64,000 nt of DNA. Source: Promineifilum sp. GTDB lineage: Bacteria; Chloroflexota; Anaerolineae; Promineifilales; Promineifilaceae. Made by a program: the position numbers and the translations under genes. The notes below the pieces were generated by a model. That model had not been told where the DNA came from, made no database searches, and saw only the letters and a program-made list of their open reading frames with translations. This document shows, piece after piece, positions 42,561-51,578 of this stretch. The DNA lies in NCBI GenBank assembly GCA_020634335.1, contig JACKBY010000001.1:1-64000 (forward strand). Reading direction: 5' to 3'. How positions within the stretch are numbered: the stretch's first letter is position 1; every line of letters begins with the position of its first letter.

Positions 42561-43553
42561 TTAATCCAGGTCATCGATATTGCGGAAACGGCGGCCATCG
42601 TCACTTTTGTCGGGCGGCGTTGGCAGCGGATTCCGCATGGGTCTCAGGAGCAAGATTAGCACAGCCCCCAACAAGAGCAAGCCGCCGAGGAAGAGCGTGA
42701 CCACAAAGGCGATGCGCAAGCCGGGCGAATCGTTTGCGGTGATGGGTGGAGAAACGGGAACAGCGGTGGGCGATAATGTTGCCGTCTGCGCCGGCGGGGG
42801 CTGTTCGTTGCCCGCGGCAGCGCCGGCCGGCCCCATGACGCTGCCAAAGTCCTGGCGCAGCTCGCTCCCGGCCGTCAGGTTGAGCGTCCAGTTGCCCGCG
42901 GTCGTTAAGGTCTCGCCGGGGGCCAAGGAACGGGTCACGCGGTACTCACCCGGAGCCAGGCCGCCCAGGCATTTAGGCTCGGAGTGACCGTCGGTAATGT
43001 AATTGGCGACAACAGCTTCGGAGTTATAGATCGTGAAGGCTACGCCCCCCCGCAGGGGCTCGCCCGTGTCGTGGATGCCGTCGCGGTTTAAATCGTCGAA
43101 GGCGGTCAGGCAGACGGCCGCCTCCGGGCGCGGCTCGGTCGGCCGCAGTGTGGGCGGTGGGGGCGGAGGTGTCGGCATGGTTTCCTCCGGTGTGGCGCTT
43201 GCCTCCGGCGTGACGTAGCCCACGATGAGCGTGTCCCCGGGGTTGATGATCGATTGCTCGGTCAGAGCGTTGAGGGCCAACAGGTCGGGCAGGCTGATCC
43301 CGGCGCGGGCAGCAATGACCCACATCGACTCGCCCGGCTGGACGATGACCACAATCGCTCCCGTCGCGTCGGGCGTGGGCGAAATCCAGGGAGGCGGGGC
43401 GAAAGGGGCGGTCGCCGCGGCTTCCGTCGCGGCTTCTGTCGGAGCCTCCGTCGGCGGCGTGGGCGTCGTCTCTTGTCGTGGTGGCCCGGCGGCCAGGCCA
43501 CCCGCCGTCAGGCCGGCCATAAACAGCCATTGGAACCACTTGATTCTTGACAT
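42561..43553 (-). CDS. Surface protein with LysM and SdrD-B-like domains and C-terminal anchor
   Basis: Exported 330-residue protein. A short N-terminal hydrophobic segment (WFQWLFMAGLTAGGLAAG) precedes a Thr/Glu/Ala stalk. A LysM domain (VIVQPGESMWVIAARAGISLPDLLALN, about 70-115), a Pro-rich linker, an SdrD-B-like domain with DLNRDGIHDTGEP, and a membrane span (RIAFVVTLFLGGLLLLGAVLILLL) follow, then a charged cytoplasmic tail. The domain plan parallels the next gene. The ATG at 43553 has a GGAG site. It would bind peptidoglycan while anchored in the membrane. Confidence 0.78.
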   Translation of the reverse strand: MSRIKWFQWLFMAGLTAGGLAAGPPRQETTPTPPTEAPTEAATEAAATAPFAPPPWISPTPDATGAIVVIVQPGESMWVIAARAGISLPDLLALNALTEQSIINPGDTLIVGYVTPEASATPEETMPTPPPPPPTLRPTEPRPEAAVCLTAFDDLNRDGIHDTGEPLRGGVAFTIYNSEAVVANYITDGHSEPKCLGGLAPGEYRVTRSLAPGETLTTAGNWTLNLTAGSELRQDFGSVMGPAGAAAGNEQPPPAQTATLSPTAVPVSPPITANDSPGLRIAFVVTLFLGGLLLLGAVLILLLRPMRNPLPTPPDKSDDGRRFRNIDDLD

Positions 43554-43572
43554 TCCAGTACACTCCCCCCGC

Positions 43573-45558
43573 TCATGGAGCTGGATGAAGGATAACCTGA
43601 TCACCGACCGGCTCGCCGCGGGCATCGAGCACCGGCAAGCGCGCGCCGGTATCGGGCCAGTATAACCCAACTTGCACGGAATCGGTGTCAGAATCATAGG
43701 GTCGGTTCATCGACAGGACGTGGCGCTCGCCAACGGTGATACCCGGCTGCCAGCCCGCGCTGGGCCACAGACCGCGGCCGAGCGGGCCATCGTATTGGGC
43801 CAACGTTCCTTCCGGGCCGATAATGTGGATGAACACCGTGGGCGAAGGGACGGGCCAGGGTGTGGACAAGGCCTCCCATCGCAGGCCAATCGACAGCGTA
43901 TCGGACGCGGTCAGGCCGGCTGTGGTGTCGTCCATCAGCGCGGCCAGGCCATCAAAATTGCCCAGCCGCGTGACCTCGCCCGTTCGTGGGGAAATGGCAT
44001 AGCGCGAGTAGAGGGAGAATGGTTCAGGTTCCAGATCGCCGCGCGCCAACGGGCCGGGGGCCACCTCGACCAGCGCGGGCGGCGACACGCGTCCGGCGAC
44101 GTCAAGCGGCTCATAGGGCCAGACGTAGACGGTTGACTTGCCATCCGGCGGGGGTAGGCCATCCTCCGGCGAAAACAACAACACGTCCTGATCATGGAGC
44201 AAAAAGCGCACGGACGGCCAACCGTCGGGGAAGCGCCGGTCGAGGTACACGTCCCAGCCGGCACCGGCATCCTCGGCGGCGTGATAGGCCAACTCGGTGG
44301 TCGCCGACTCGAAAAGATAACCCACATCCGGCTGCTGCGCATAGTCGGCATAATCGTGAACAGTCAGCATTACACTGCTGCCCACGAGCAGAATGACAGC
44401 CGCGCGACGGACGAGCGTTGGCAGGCGTGCCCACTCCCACAACAGCGCCAGCCCGATGGCCGGAAAGAAGACTGCCCCCGGCAGCACCCCGGCCGCGCGG
44501 AGAAAATGGGGCGCATCTTCGGCCAAGATCGTCGGGCCGAGCATGACCAGCTGCCAGATTAGCAGCAGGGCCGCCGCCGGGCGCCGCCAGTGGCGCAGGC
44601 ACCACGCCAGACCGGCCAGAAACGGCGCGACCATCGGCCAGCCGAAGACCGGCCGCCCGGCGGGCACGGCGGCCTCGAAGTTTAGCCAGGTGTTGTGGCG
44701 CAGGATGTCGTCGCCGCGCCACAAATACATGCCCAGGGCGCGGCCGATATTGCCCGCCAGCAGGCCGGCCGGATCGCCGCCGCTGACCGCGGGGCTGAGG
44801 ATGGAGACTTGCCCGGCGCGACCCAAGATAAGGGAGGGGTCGCCCAGCATCAGAATCCCCAACGGGGCGGCGACGGCCGCCGCGCCGGCGGCGAACCACA
44901 ATACGCGGCCACCATCCCACAAGCCGGCGCGTCGCCCGGTGAGCACGAGATAGACTGCCAGCAGGACGAGGATCAGCGGCGTGAAACGGGCGGCCAAGTA
45001 GGTGTAGAAGGTCAGGCCATACACCGCCCCCGCGACCAGCCACAGGCCGGCCCGATGACGACGATAGGCCTGCGTGCCCAGCCAAAAGGCCAGCGCCAGC
45101 AGCGGAGCGAGCAGCCCGACGCGCAGCCCAATGCGGCCGAGATGGACGGGCCAGAAGGTGACCGCCCACAGGAAGGCGGCCAGCAAGCCGGCGACCCGGC
45201 CAAACCAGTCGCGGCCCAGGAGGTAGGTGGGCCACGTCGCCAGCGCCCCGACCACGGCCGCAGGCAGCCGCACGGCATAGACGGTGGGGCCGAACAGCGC
45301 CACGGACAGAGCGACCAGGTAGATGAACAACGGCTCGCGGCCGTTGTTGGCCGAAAAGAAAAGAGAGTGGTTGCCGCTCAGCACGCCAAGCGCATCCAGG
45401 CCATTATAGGCCTCGTCGCGGTAGAAACCCGGCGGCCATTGACCGAGGCGATAGAGCCGCAACCCGGCGGCCAGCCCCGTCACAACAAGCAATAAAGCCC
45501 ATCCTCTGAAGGATGGGCCGCGCAAATTGTTCGCGAGCGACTTTCGCAAGGTTGCCAA
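43573..45558 (-). CDS. GT39-like membrane glycosyltransferase
   Basis: GT-C fold protein of about 661 residues with 10-12 membrane spans in the first 420 and a soluble C-terminal part. The first extracytoplasmic loop has the acidic pair of the family (FYRDEAY, D48-E49), and NGREPLFIYLVA and the later GLTFYTYLAARFTPL fit PMT/ArnT-like transferases that use lipid-linked sugars. The frame starts with TTG at 45558, 9 bases after an extended -10, which predicts an almost leaderless mRNA. A terminator-like hairpin lies in the first codons. First gene of the five-gene surface operon. Confidence 0.8.
   Translation of the reverse strand: MATLRKSLANNLRGPSFRGWALLLVVTGLAAGLRLYRLGQWPPGFYRDEAYNGLDALGVLSGNHSLFFSANNGREPLFIYLVALSVALFGPTVYAVRLPAAVVGALATWPTYLLGRDWFGRVAGLLAAFLWAVTFWPVHLGRIGLRVGLLAPLLALAFWLGTQAYRRHRAGLWLVAGAVYGLTFYTYLAARFTPLILVLLAVYLVLTGRRAGLWDGGRVLWFAAGAAAVAAPLGILMLGDPSLILGRAGQVSILSPAVSGGDPAGLLAGNIGRALGMYLWRGDDILRHNTWLNFEAAVPAGRPVFGWPMVAPFLAGLAWCLRHWRRPAAALLLIWQLVMLGPTILAEDAPHFLRAAGVLPGAVFFPAIGLALLWEWARLPTLVRRAAVILLVGSSVMLTVHDYADYAQQPDVGYLFESATTELAYHAAEDAGAGWDVYLDRRFPDGWPSVRFLLHDQDVLLFSPEDGLPPPDGKSTVYVWPYEPLDVAGRVSPPALVEVAPGPLARGDLEPEPFSLYSRYAISPRTGEVTRLGNFDGLAALMDDTTAGLTASDTLSIGLRWEALSTPWPVPSPTVFIHIIGPEGTLAQYDGPLGRGLWPSAGWQPGITVGERHVLSMNRPYDSDTDSVQVGLYWPDTGARLPVLDARGEPVGDQVILHPAP
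45497..45518 (-). promoter_or_regulatory. Hairpin within the first codons of the GT39-like gene
   Basis: GCCCATCCT and AGGATGGGC form a perfect 9-bp stem with a 4-base loop. On the minus strand it is followed by TTTATTG. It could slow or stop transcription early, or mean that translation begins further in. Confidence 0.4.
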
Positions 45559-45567
45559 AGCAGGGGC

Positions 45568-45576
45568 AGTATAGCA
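45568..45576 (-). promoter_or_regulatory. Extended -10 promoter of the surface-glycan operon
   Basis: Minus-strand TGCTATACT. The first possible start codon (TTG, 45558) is 9 bases past the box. No ribosome-binding site fits in between. Confidence 0.5.
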
Positions 45577-45710
45577 AAATAGCCCATTGCGTCAAAGCGA
45601 GGCGGCCGGAGATGCAGTGAGGCTTGGGGTCGAACCACGGGTCAAAATCCGCTCTCCCGGTCGCGAATTTCCAGGAGTGGCTCCACGCGGAGCCGCCGGC
45701 AACGAAACCT

Positions 45711-46820
45711 ATGCGTGTACTCATGCTCTCGAAGGCCTGTCTGGTGGGTACCTACCAGACCAAGCTGGAAGCCATTGCCCGGTGGCCCGACGTCGAGCTG
45801 GTCGCCGTCGTGCCGCCCAGTTGGGATGACCCCAGCGGCCGTACCCTGTTGGAGCGCCGCCATACCGAGGGCTATGAGCTGTTGGTGGCCCCGATTCGTT
45901 TCAACGGCCGCTACCATACCTATTACTTTCCCGACTTGCCTCAACGACTGGCCCGCTACCGGCCCGACATTGTCCACATCGACGAGGAGCCGTATAACCT
46001 GGCGACGTGGCTGGCGATGCGGCAGGCGCGCGCGGTCGGAGCCGGGACGTTGTTCTTCTCCTGGCAGAATCTGGAGCGTCGCTATCCGCCGCCGTTCAAT
46101 CTGATCGAGCGACAGGTACTCGACGGCATCGATTACGCCATCATGGGCAATCAAGAGGCCGTGCGCGTCTGGCAAGCCAAGGGCTACCGCGGGCCGCACC
46201 GCGTCATCCCGCAATTTGGCGTCGATCCGGAGATGTTTGCCCCACCGCCCGCGCGCGATCCGGGCCGAGCTTTCATCATCGGCTCGGCCAACCGGCGACT
46301 GGTGCCGGAGAAGGGCGTGGATTTGTTGCTGCGGGCCGCGGCCGAGCTGCCCGGCGTGTGGCGGCTTCATATCGCCGGAGACGGCCCGGCCTTGCCCGAC
46401 CTGCGGCAATTGGCTGCTGACCTGGGCATCGCCGGCCGCGTTCACTTCGACGGCCCCCTGCCGTCGGACCAGTTACCGGCGTACCTGGGCAACCTGGATG
46501 CGCTGGTGCTCACGTCGCGGACCTTGCCCAATTGGAAAGAGCAGTTTGGCCGGGTCCTCGTCGAGGCGATGGCCTGTGGCGTGCCGGTGATTGGTTCGCG
46601 TTCGGGAGAAATTCCTCATGTCATCGGCGACGCGGGCCTTATTGTTAGTGAAGAGGATGTAGACGCCCTTCGCCATGGGCTGCTACAATTGATGCAAGAC
46701 GATGTGCTGCGCCAGGAATTGCGACAGCGCGGCCGGCGGCGGGTTTTAGCACACTATACCCAGGCGCAGATCGCCGCCGAGACGGTCGAAGTCTATCGCC
46801 GTCTCCTTGCCGGCGCATGA
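45711..46820 (+). CDS. Glycosyltransferase family 4
   Basis: GT-B fold transferase of 369 residues. It starts MRVLMLSKACLVGTYQTKLEAIA, the nucleotide-free acceptor domain. The donor domain begins IIGSANRRLVPEKGVDLLLRAAA and carries EQFGRVLVEAMACGVPVIGSRSGEIPHVI with the two Glu of the EX7E motif. The ATG at 45711 is preferred over an upstream frame from 45624. It is divergent from the surface operon and probably works on the same glycan. The sugars are not known. Confidence 0.9.
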   Translation: MRVLMLSKACLVGTYQTKLEAIARWPDVELVAVVPPSWDDPSGRTLLERRHTEGYELLVAPIRFNGRYHTYYFPDLPQRLARYRPDIVHIDEEPYNLATWLAMRQARAVGAGTLFFSWQNLERRYPPPFNLIERQVLDGIDYAIMGNQEAVRVWQAKGYRGPHRVIPQFGVDPEMFAPPPARDPGRAFIIGSANRRLVPEKGVDLLLRAAAELPGVWRLHIAGDGPALPDLRQLAADLGIAGRVHFDGPLPSDQLPAYLGNLDALVLTSRTLPNWKEQFGRVLVEAMACGVPVIGSRSGEIPHVIGDAGLIVSEEDVDALRHGLLQLMQDDVLRQELRQRGRRRVLAHYTQAQIAAETVEVYRRLLAGA

Positions 46821-46904
46821 CAATAGAACGCAAACAATGGCCGGTTGCGGCTCGACGGAACGCTGCGGGGCCATCCATCGTGACGCCGTGTAATAATAAA
46901 TTTT

Positions 46905-47954
46905 ATGACTGAACCGACGACGCCGGCCGAAGAAACCGGCGACTTACCGACAATTGAACGCCCCGGCACCGATGAGCGCCGATCTCGATTGGGCGTGCGG
47001 CTCTTCGGACTGGCGCTGATCATCTTCTCCGTCGTCGTGGCGACCTATCTGTTAGTGGCCTATTTCGCCTATGAGAGCGGCCGGGCCGAGCGGGTGGAGC
47101 AGGAGACGATATCACGCGTGGAACAGATCGGCCGCCAGGTCGAGTTGGCCCGCGATGATCTGGCCCAGGGTAGCGAAAACCTGGCCCTGACGCGCCTGGA
47201 ATGGGTGCTGGTTCAGGACCCGAACAACCCGGAAGCGCTGGCCTTGCGCGAGCAGATCGCCGCGGCGGTCGCCGTGCCGACCGCCGCGCCGACCGATCCA
47301 CCGGCCGAACCAGACGAAGAAGCCGGCGCGGCCGAGCAACTTGCGGACGAGGAAGCTTTGCCCGATCTGAGGGTTATTCGCCGGCTGGTCGTGACCGAAC
47401 AGTGGGAAGACGCGCTCTCCGCGCTGCTGGCCTTTCGGCAGCAGCACCCCGACTACGAACGAGCTGAGACCGATCAGTTACTCTACGACACCTACGTCGC
47501 TTTGGGATTGCAGTACGTCAACAGCGACAAGATCGAACTGGGGCTGAACTATTTCTCCCAGGCCGAGCGATTGGGGAATCTGCCCCAGGAAGCGCTGGAC
47601 TACCGTCTGTGGGCCGACCTGTATTTTCAGGCCGTGGCCTATTCCGGCGTCAATTGGGAGATCGCTGCCGGTTACTGGCGCGATCTGTGCGCCGCTGCGC
47701 CTTTCTTCAAAAATGCCTGCGATCGTTTGGATGAAGCCCTGGTGGGTCACGGCGACCAGTTGGCTTACTTGCTCGATTGGTGTCCGGCTGTATCGATCTA
47801 CCAGGAAGCGTGGAACCGGCGGCCGAGCGAGAACCTGGGAGCCAAGCTGAATACTGCCCGCGAAGGCTGCGCTTCGGCCACCCCTGTGCCCATCACCGGC
47901 ACGCTCCCGTTAACCGGGACGGCCCCCATCACCGACACGGGGCCGGGAGGCTAG
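46905..47954 (+). CDS. Single-span membrane protein with TPR-like helices
   Basis: The 349-residue protein has a charged N-terminus of about 30 residues, one membrane span ([23 protein letters not shown]), then helical repeats on the far side ([38 protein letters not shown] is TPR-like; another block spans about 150-285). A Pro/Glu-rich linker separates the two blocks, and the C-terminus is Thr/Pro-rich ([16 protein letters not shown]). It ends 4 bases before the LuxR-Kelch gene, so the pair is surely co-expressed. I infer that it senses or scaffolds together with that regulator. Confidence 0.78.
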   Translation: MTEPTTPAEETGDLPTIERPGTDERRSRLGVRLFGLALIIFSVVVATYLLVAYFAYESGRAERVEQETISRVEQIGRQVELARDDLAQGSENLALTRLEWVLVQDPNNPEALALREQIAAAVAVPTAAPTDPPAEPDEEAGAAEQLADEEALPDLRVIRRLVVTEQWEDALSALLAFRQQHPDYERAETDQLLYDTYVALGLQYVNSDKIELGLNYFSQAERLGNLPQEALDYRLWADLYFQAVAYSGVNWEIAAGYWRDLCAAAPFFKNACDRLDEALVGHGDQLAYLLDWCPAVSIYQEAWNRRPSENLGAKLNTAREGCASATPVPITGTLPLTGTAPITDTGPGG

Positions 47955-47958
47955 GACG

Positions 47959-49371
47959 ATGGCCGAACGGGGCGAACCGCTGAGCGACCGGGAGCTGGAC
48001 GTGTTGCAGCTTCTGGCGGCCGGCGAATCGAATAAAGCCATCGCCGATGGGCTGTCCATCAGCCCTTATACGGTCAAAACCCACCTGCGCAACATCTTCA
48101 TCAAGCTGGACGTCTCGACGCGGACAGAGGCCACGACTGTGGCTATCCAACAGGGGGTGCTAAGCGTGGAAATGCCGGACAACGGCCAACCCAGCAGCGA
48201 CCTGGACTCGCCCCTGGTCATCACCACGTCACCCGCGCCGGTAGACGGTGAGCAGCCGGAGGGCGCGGAGCCGGCGGCTGCCGAGGAAGAGGCAGGCGGA
48301 GCCGTGCCCCTGCCCTCAGCTGCCAACTCCCATCGCTGGCGCAACCTGAGCCTGGCGCTGCTGGCGCTGGTTATTCTGGTTCTGGGCGCATTTCTGTTTG
48401 TCGAGCGGCAGGACGGTGGCCTCTTTACTGTCACCGAGGAGCCGTTCGTCGAGGTGGAACTGGGCGAGTCGCGCTGGCTCAGCAGCCGGCCGCTGCCGGA
48501 AGCCCGCGCCGGCCGCGCCGCGGCGGCCGTCGGTTTGGAGGTCTATATCTTCGGTGGCGAGACCGAATCGGGCGTCACCGGCGATGCCCGCGTCTTCAAC
48601 ACGGTGGATCGCACCTGGCGACGCGCGGCGACCAAGCCCACGCCCGTGATGGCGGCTACGGCGGCCGATTTGTTCGGCGAGATTTACGTGCCCGGCGGGC
48701 TGCTGGCCGATGGTCGTCCCACAACCATCGTCGAGGCCTATAGTCCGTCGCAAGACGCGTGGAGACGGGTGGCGCCTTTGCCCCAGCCGGTGGCCGGCGC
48801 GCTGACCGTGTCTGATGGGGGGTTTCTCTATGTCTTTGGCGGGCGGGATGAAGACGGGCCGCTGGCGACGGCTTTTGTCTACGATCCGGCCGCGGATAGC
48901 TGGCGGCCGATCGCGCCGCTGTCGGAGCCGTTGTCCGACGCGGCGGGGGGCGCGCTGCTCGGCCGGCTCTATGTGGTGGGCGGCGTTGATGGCTCCGGGC
49001 CGACCAACCGGTGCGTGGTTTACGATCCGGCGACCGACAACTGGGACGACTGTTCGCCGATGCTGCAACCGCGTGCCGGGGCAGGGGCCACCGTGTTGCT
49101 GAACAAGCTCTACATCATCGGCGGGACGATGGCCGGCGATCCGGATGCCGCCCACAGCGAGGTTTATGACCCCAACAGCCAGACCTGGACCGTGCTGGCC
49201 ATGCCGCCCGGCGTCGCCAAGTGGACGGAGCCGGGCGTGACCCACGTGGAAACGCGCATCTATGCCCTCGGCGGACGCCAGGATGACCAGCTCAGCGACA
49301 GGACAATCGTCTTCTCGCCGTTCGTCTATCAGACATTCATACCGGCCGCTCCTTCTGGTGGCGACGAATAG
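47959..49371 (+). CDS. Membrane-tethered LuxR-type regulator with extracytoplasmic Kelch propeller
   Basis: An unusual 470-residue fusion. Residues 7-65 are a LuxR/GerE helix-turn-helix ([40 protein letters not shown]…). Residues 66-128 are an acidic Pro-rich linker and 129-148 a membrane span. Residues 175-455 contain six Kelch repeats, each with the hallmark double Gly (near 199, 246, 294, 341, 388 and 438). The predicted layout is a cytoplasmic DNA-binding head and an external beta-propeller, like a ToxR/CadC-style one-component receptor. There is no receiver or kinase. Downstream genes encode wall enzymes. The ligand and targets are unknown. Confidence 0.85.
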   Translation: MAERGEPLSDRELDVLQLLAAGESNKAIADGLSISPYTVKTHLRNIFIKLDVSTRTEATTVAIQQGVLSVEMPDNGQPSSDLDSPLVITTSPAPVDGEQPEGAEPAAAEEEAGGAVPLPSAANSHRWRNLSLALLALVILVLGAFLFVERQDGGLFTVTEEPFVEVELGESRWLSSRPLPEARAGRAAAAVGLEVYIFGGETESGVTGDARVFNTVDRTWRRAATKPTPVMAATAADLFGEIYVPGGLLADGRPTTIVEAYSPSQDAWRRVAPLPQPVAGALTVSDGGFLYVFGGRDEDGPLATAFVYDPAADSWRPIAPLSEPLSDAAGGALLGRLYVVGGVDGSGPTNRCVVYDPATDNWDDCSPMLQPRAGAGATVLLNKLYIIGGTMAGDPDAAHSEVYDPNSQTWTVLAMPPGVAKWTEPGVTHVETRIYALGGRQDDQLSDRTIVFSPFVYQTFIPAAPSGGDE

Positions 49372-49463
49372 CGGCGCAGTAGGCGACGTCGCTTACATCT
49401 GAGTTCATCATGACACTGCAGATCACCGTTCCTTATTCCTAATCCTTAATTCATCATTCCCGA

Positions 49464-49493
49464 TTGTGTCCTTCCGCCCGGATCGTGTAGAAT
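49464..49493 (+). promoter_or_regulatory. Promoter of the amidase gene
   Basis: TTGTGT (49464-49469), 18-base spacer, TAGAAT (49488-49493). The ATG at 49503 is 9 bases after the -10, so the leader would be 2-3 bases. Confidence 0.5.
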
Positions 49494-49502
49494 ATAGACA
49501 TA

Positions 49503-50324
49503 ATGCGCGCGGCATATGAAGATGAACAACCTGATCGGCCCGTGATGCGGTTTATCCGCCGCAACTTGTCCTTGCTGGCCTTCCTGGCGCTGGCCGGGGC
49601 GGCGATGATGGGGGCCTATGTCTACTTCAGCCCGGCCAGCGGCGTGGCCGAGGTGGTGGCCGCCGGCAGTTCGGCCGGCGCGCTCTCCGCCCCTTTCGTC
49701 AAGCCGGTTCCCGCCCGGCCCGTTCTGCAGCGATTGATCCAAAGCCCCGGCCCCATTCGCGTCGGCGTCATCTCCGGGCACAAGGGCAATGACTCCGGGG
49801 CTGTCTGCGCCGATGGACTGACCGAGGCTGAGGTCAACGAGAATATCGCCGTGCGCGTCGTGTCGGCCCTGCAGGCGCGGGGGATAGCTGCCGACTTGCT
49901 GACCGAGTTCGACCCACGACTCGACGGCTACGTCGCCACGGCGCTGGTTTCCATCCACGCCGATTCCTGTGACTACATTAACGATGTGGCAACCGGATTC
50001 AAGATCGCCGGCTCGGGGTATACGGATTCATCTTCGTTGTCCATTTGTGTGGAAGACGCCTATCGACGGGCCACCGAGATGAGCTACCACGCCAATACCA
50101 TTACCCCCGACATGGCCGATTATCAGGCATTTCGGCGCATCTCGTCCGGTGTGCCGGCCATCATCATCGAGGTTGGCTTCATGAATTTGGACCGGCCCAT
50201 GCTGACCCAGCAGCCCGACCGGGTAGCCGGCGGCATCACCGACGGCATCTGGTGTTTTCTCGATCAGATTCGGAGCGGCGTTTCCTACGCGCCGCAGTTC
50301 GCTATCCCCCCGGACGGCGGCTAG
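49503..50324 (+). CDS. N-acetylmuramoyl-L-alanine amidase (Amidase_3)
   Basis: Zinc enzyme that cuts the bond between muramic acid and the stem peptide. The 273 residues have a membrane anchor or signal (LSLLAFLALAGAAMMGAYVYF). The catalytic domain has zinc ligands H93 (SGHKG), E108 or E110 (TEAEVNENIA) and H152 (SIHADS) and the catalytic E223 (IIEVGFMNL). It is followed 40 bases later by an L,D-transpeptidase, giving a wall-remodelling pair. The promoter sits directly before the ATG. Confidence 0.9.
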   Translation: MRAAYEDEQPDRPVMRFIRRNLSLLAFLALAGAAMMGAYVYFSPASGVAEVVAAGSSAGALSAPFVKPVPARPVLQRLIQSPGPIRVGVISGHKGNDSGAVCADGLTEAEVNENIAVRVVSALQARGIAADLLTEFDPRLDGYVATALVSIHADSCDYINDVATGFKIAGSGYTDSSSLSICVEDAYRRATEMSYHANTITPDMADYQAFRRISSGVPAIIIEVGFMNLDRPMLTQQPDRVAGGITDGIWCFLDQIRSGVSYAPQFAIPPDGG

Positions 50325-50364
50325 TATGTACCGGCGCCAGCAGGCACCGCCAGGCTTGTGACGC

Positions 50365-51474
50365 ATGATGAACCAAACAACCTCTATCGACCCGTTGATT
50401 TCCGAGGCCCGTCGAGCCATCGAGTCCGACCGTATCGAGGCGGCCCGGACGATGCTGCGCCGGGCCGCTCGCCAGGCTCCGGCCGACTCACGGCCCTGGC
50501 TGTTGCTGGCCGGGGTGGCCGAGTCGCCACGCGAGCGACGAGCCTATTTGGCCCAGGCACACCGACTGGACGAAGCGGCGCGGCAACAACCTGCCGCGCC
50601 GGCCGCGCGGCCGGCGCCCATCGTTCCACTCCCATCATTGCCCCCGCCGGACCGCCGTCCAAAAGCGCCGGCGACCCCCGGCCGGCTGATGCGCCGGGGC
50701 ATGGTCATCGGGGCGCTGCTGCTGGTGGCGGCGTTGGCGGCGGTCACGATCCACCCCAACGGCCGAACCTTTGTGAGCGATATGGTGGCGCGCGTGTCGA
50801 CCCTGACGGGCGCGGGCATGGTTGCCATGCCCACCACGGCCGTGGTGGCCGACGCGCCTTCGCCGGCCATGCCGACCGACGAACCGGCGCAGATCGTGCT
50901 GCCTTCCCCCACCAACCCGCCCGTCTTCCCTACCAAGGGTGTGGCCCCGGGCGGCGGCCCACTGCCGACGTGGACGCCGACCTCGCAGCCGACGCCGACG
51001 TTGGCCCCAACGATGACCCCCAGCCCCACGCCCGAACCCAGCCCCACGCCGGAGCCTATCCCATTGTCTGTTGGCGCGCCCTCGGCGCGGCCGCCCGACG
51101 TCGGCGACGGGGAGCGCTGGATCGCCGTCAATCTGAGCACGCAGACGCTCGTGGCCTACGAGGGCGACACGCCGGTGTTCGAGACGCTGGTCTCCAGCGG
51201 CTTGCCGCAATGGCCGACGGTGACCGGCGAGTACCGCACGTACATGAAGTACGAGAGCCAGACGATGAACGGCTATCTCCTGGGCTATGACTACTATTTG
51301 CCGGACGTGCCCTACGTGATGTATTTCTTCGAGGATTACGCCATCCACGGCACCTACTGGCACAGCAGCTTCGGCACACCGATGAGCCACGGTTGTGTCA
51401 ACGTGAGCACGCCCGACGCGGGTTGGCTGTTCAACTGGGCCCCCGTCGGCACCGTCGTCAACGTTACTTATTAA
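50365..51474 (+). CDS. L,D-transpeptidase (YkuD) with membrane anchor
   Basis: Forms or modifies peptidoglycan cross-links independently of penicillin-binding proteins. Of 369 residues, about 1-105 are cytoplasmic with TPR-like helices (ISEARRAIESDRIEAARTMLRRAAR). 112-128 is a membrane span and 150-240 a long Pro/Thr stalk that could cross the wall. The C-terminal YkuD domain has H328, H333 and the S341-H-G-C344 catalytic motif. A cytoplasmic helical domain on an L,D-transpeptidase is not common. The ATG at 50365 is followed directly by a second ATG. Confidence 0.9.
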   Translation: MMNQTTSIDPLISEARRAIESDRIEAARTMLRRAARQAPADSRPWLLLAGVAESPRERRAYLAQAHRLDEAARQQPAAPAARPAPIVPLPSLPPPDRRPKAPATPGRLMRRGMVIGALLLVAALAAVTIHPNGRTFVSDMVARVSTLTGAGMVAMPTTAVVADAPSPAMPTDEPAQIVLPSPTNPPVFPTKGVAPGGGPLPTWTPTSQPTPTLAPTMTPSPTPEPSPTPEPIPLSVGAPSARPPDVGDGERWIAVNLSTQTLVAYEGDTPVFETLVSSGLPQWPTVTGEYRTYMKYESQTMNGYLLGYDYYLPDVPYVMYFFEDYAIHGTYWHSSFGTPMSHGCVNVSTPDAGWLFNWAPVGTVVNVTY

Positions 51475-51578
51475 AGAACAGAGGGCCACAGGTTCCACGC
51501 ATGACACAGACGTGAGCGTGTTTCTTCGATCTGTGTTATCTGTAGCATCTGTGGATTCTTTTCGTCCGGGAGGGGCCT

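Noticed and set aside
41210..43553. LPxTG or exosortase sorting signals on the two surface proteins
   Set aside because: The C-terminal spans are followed by Arg-Arg or a long charged tail, without an LPxTG, PEP or similar motif before the span.
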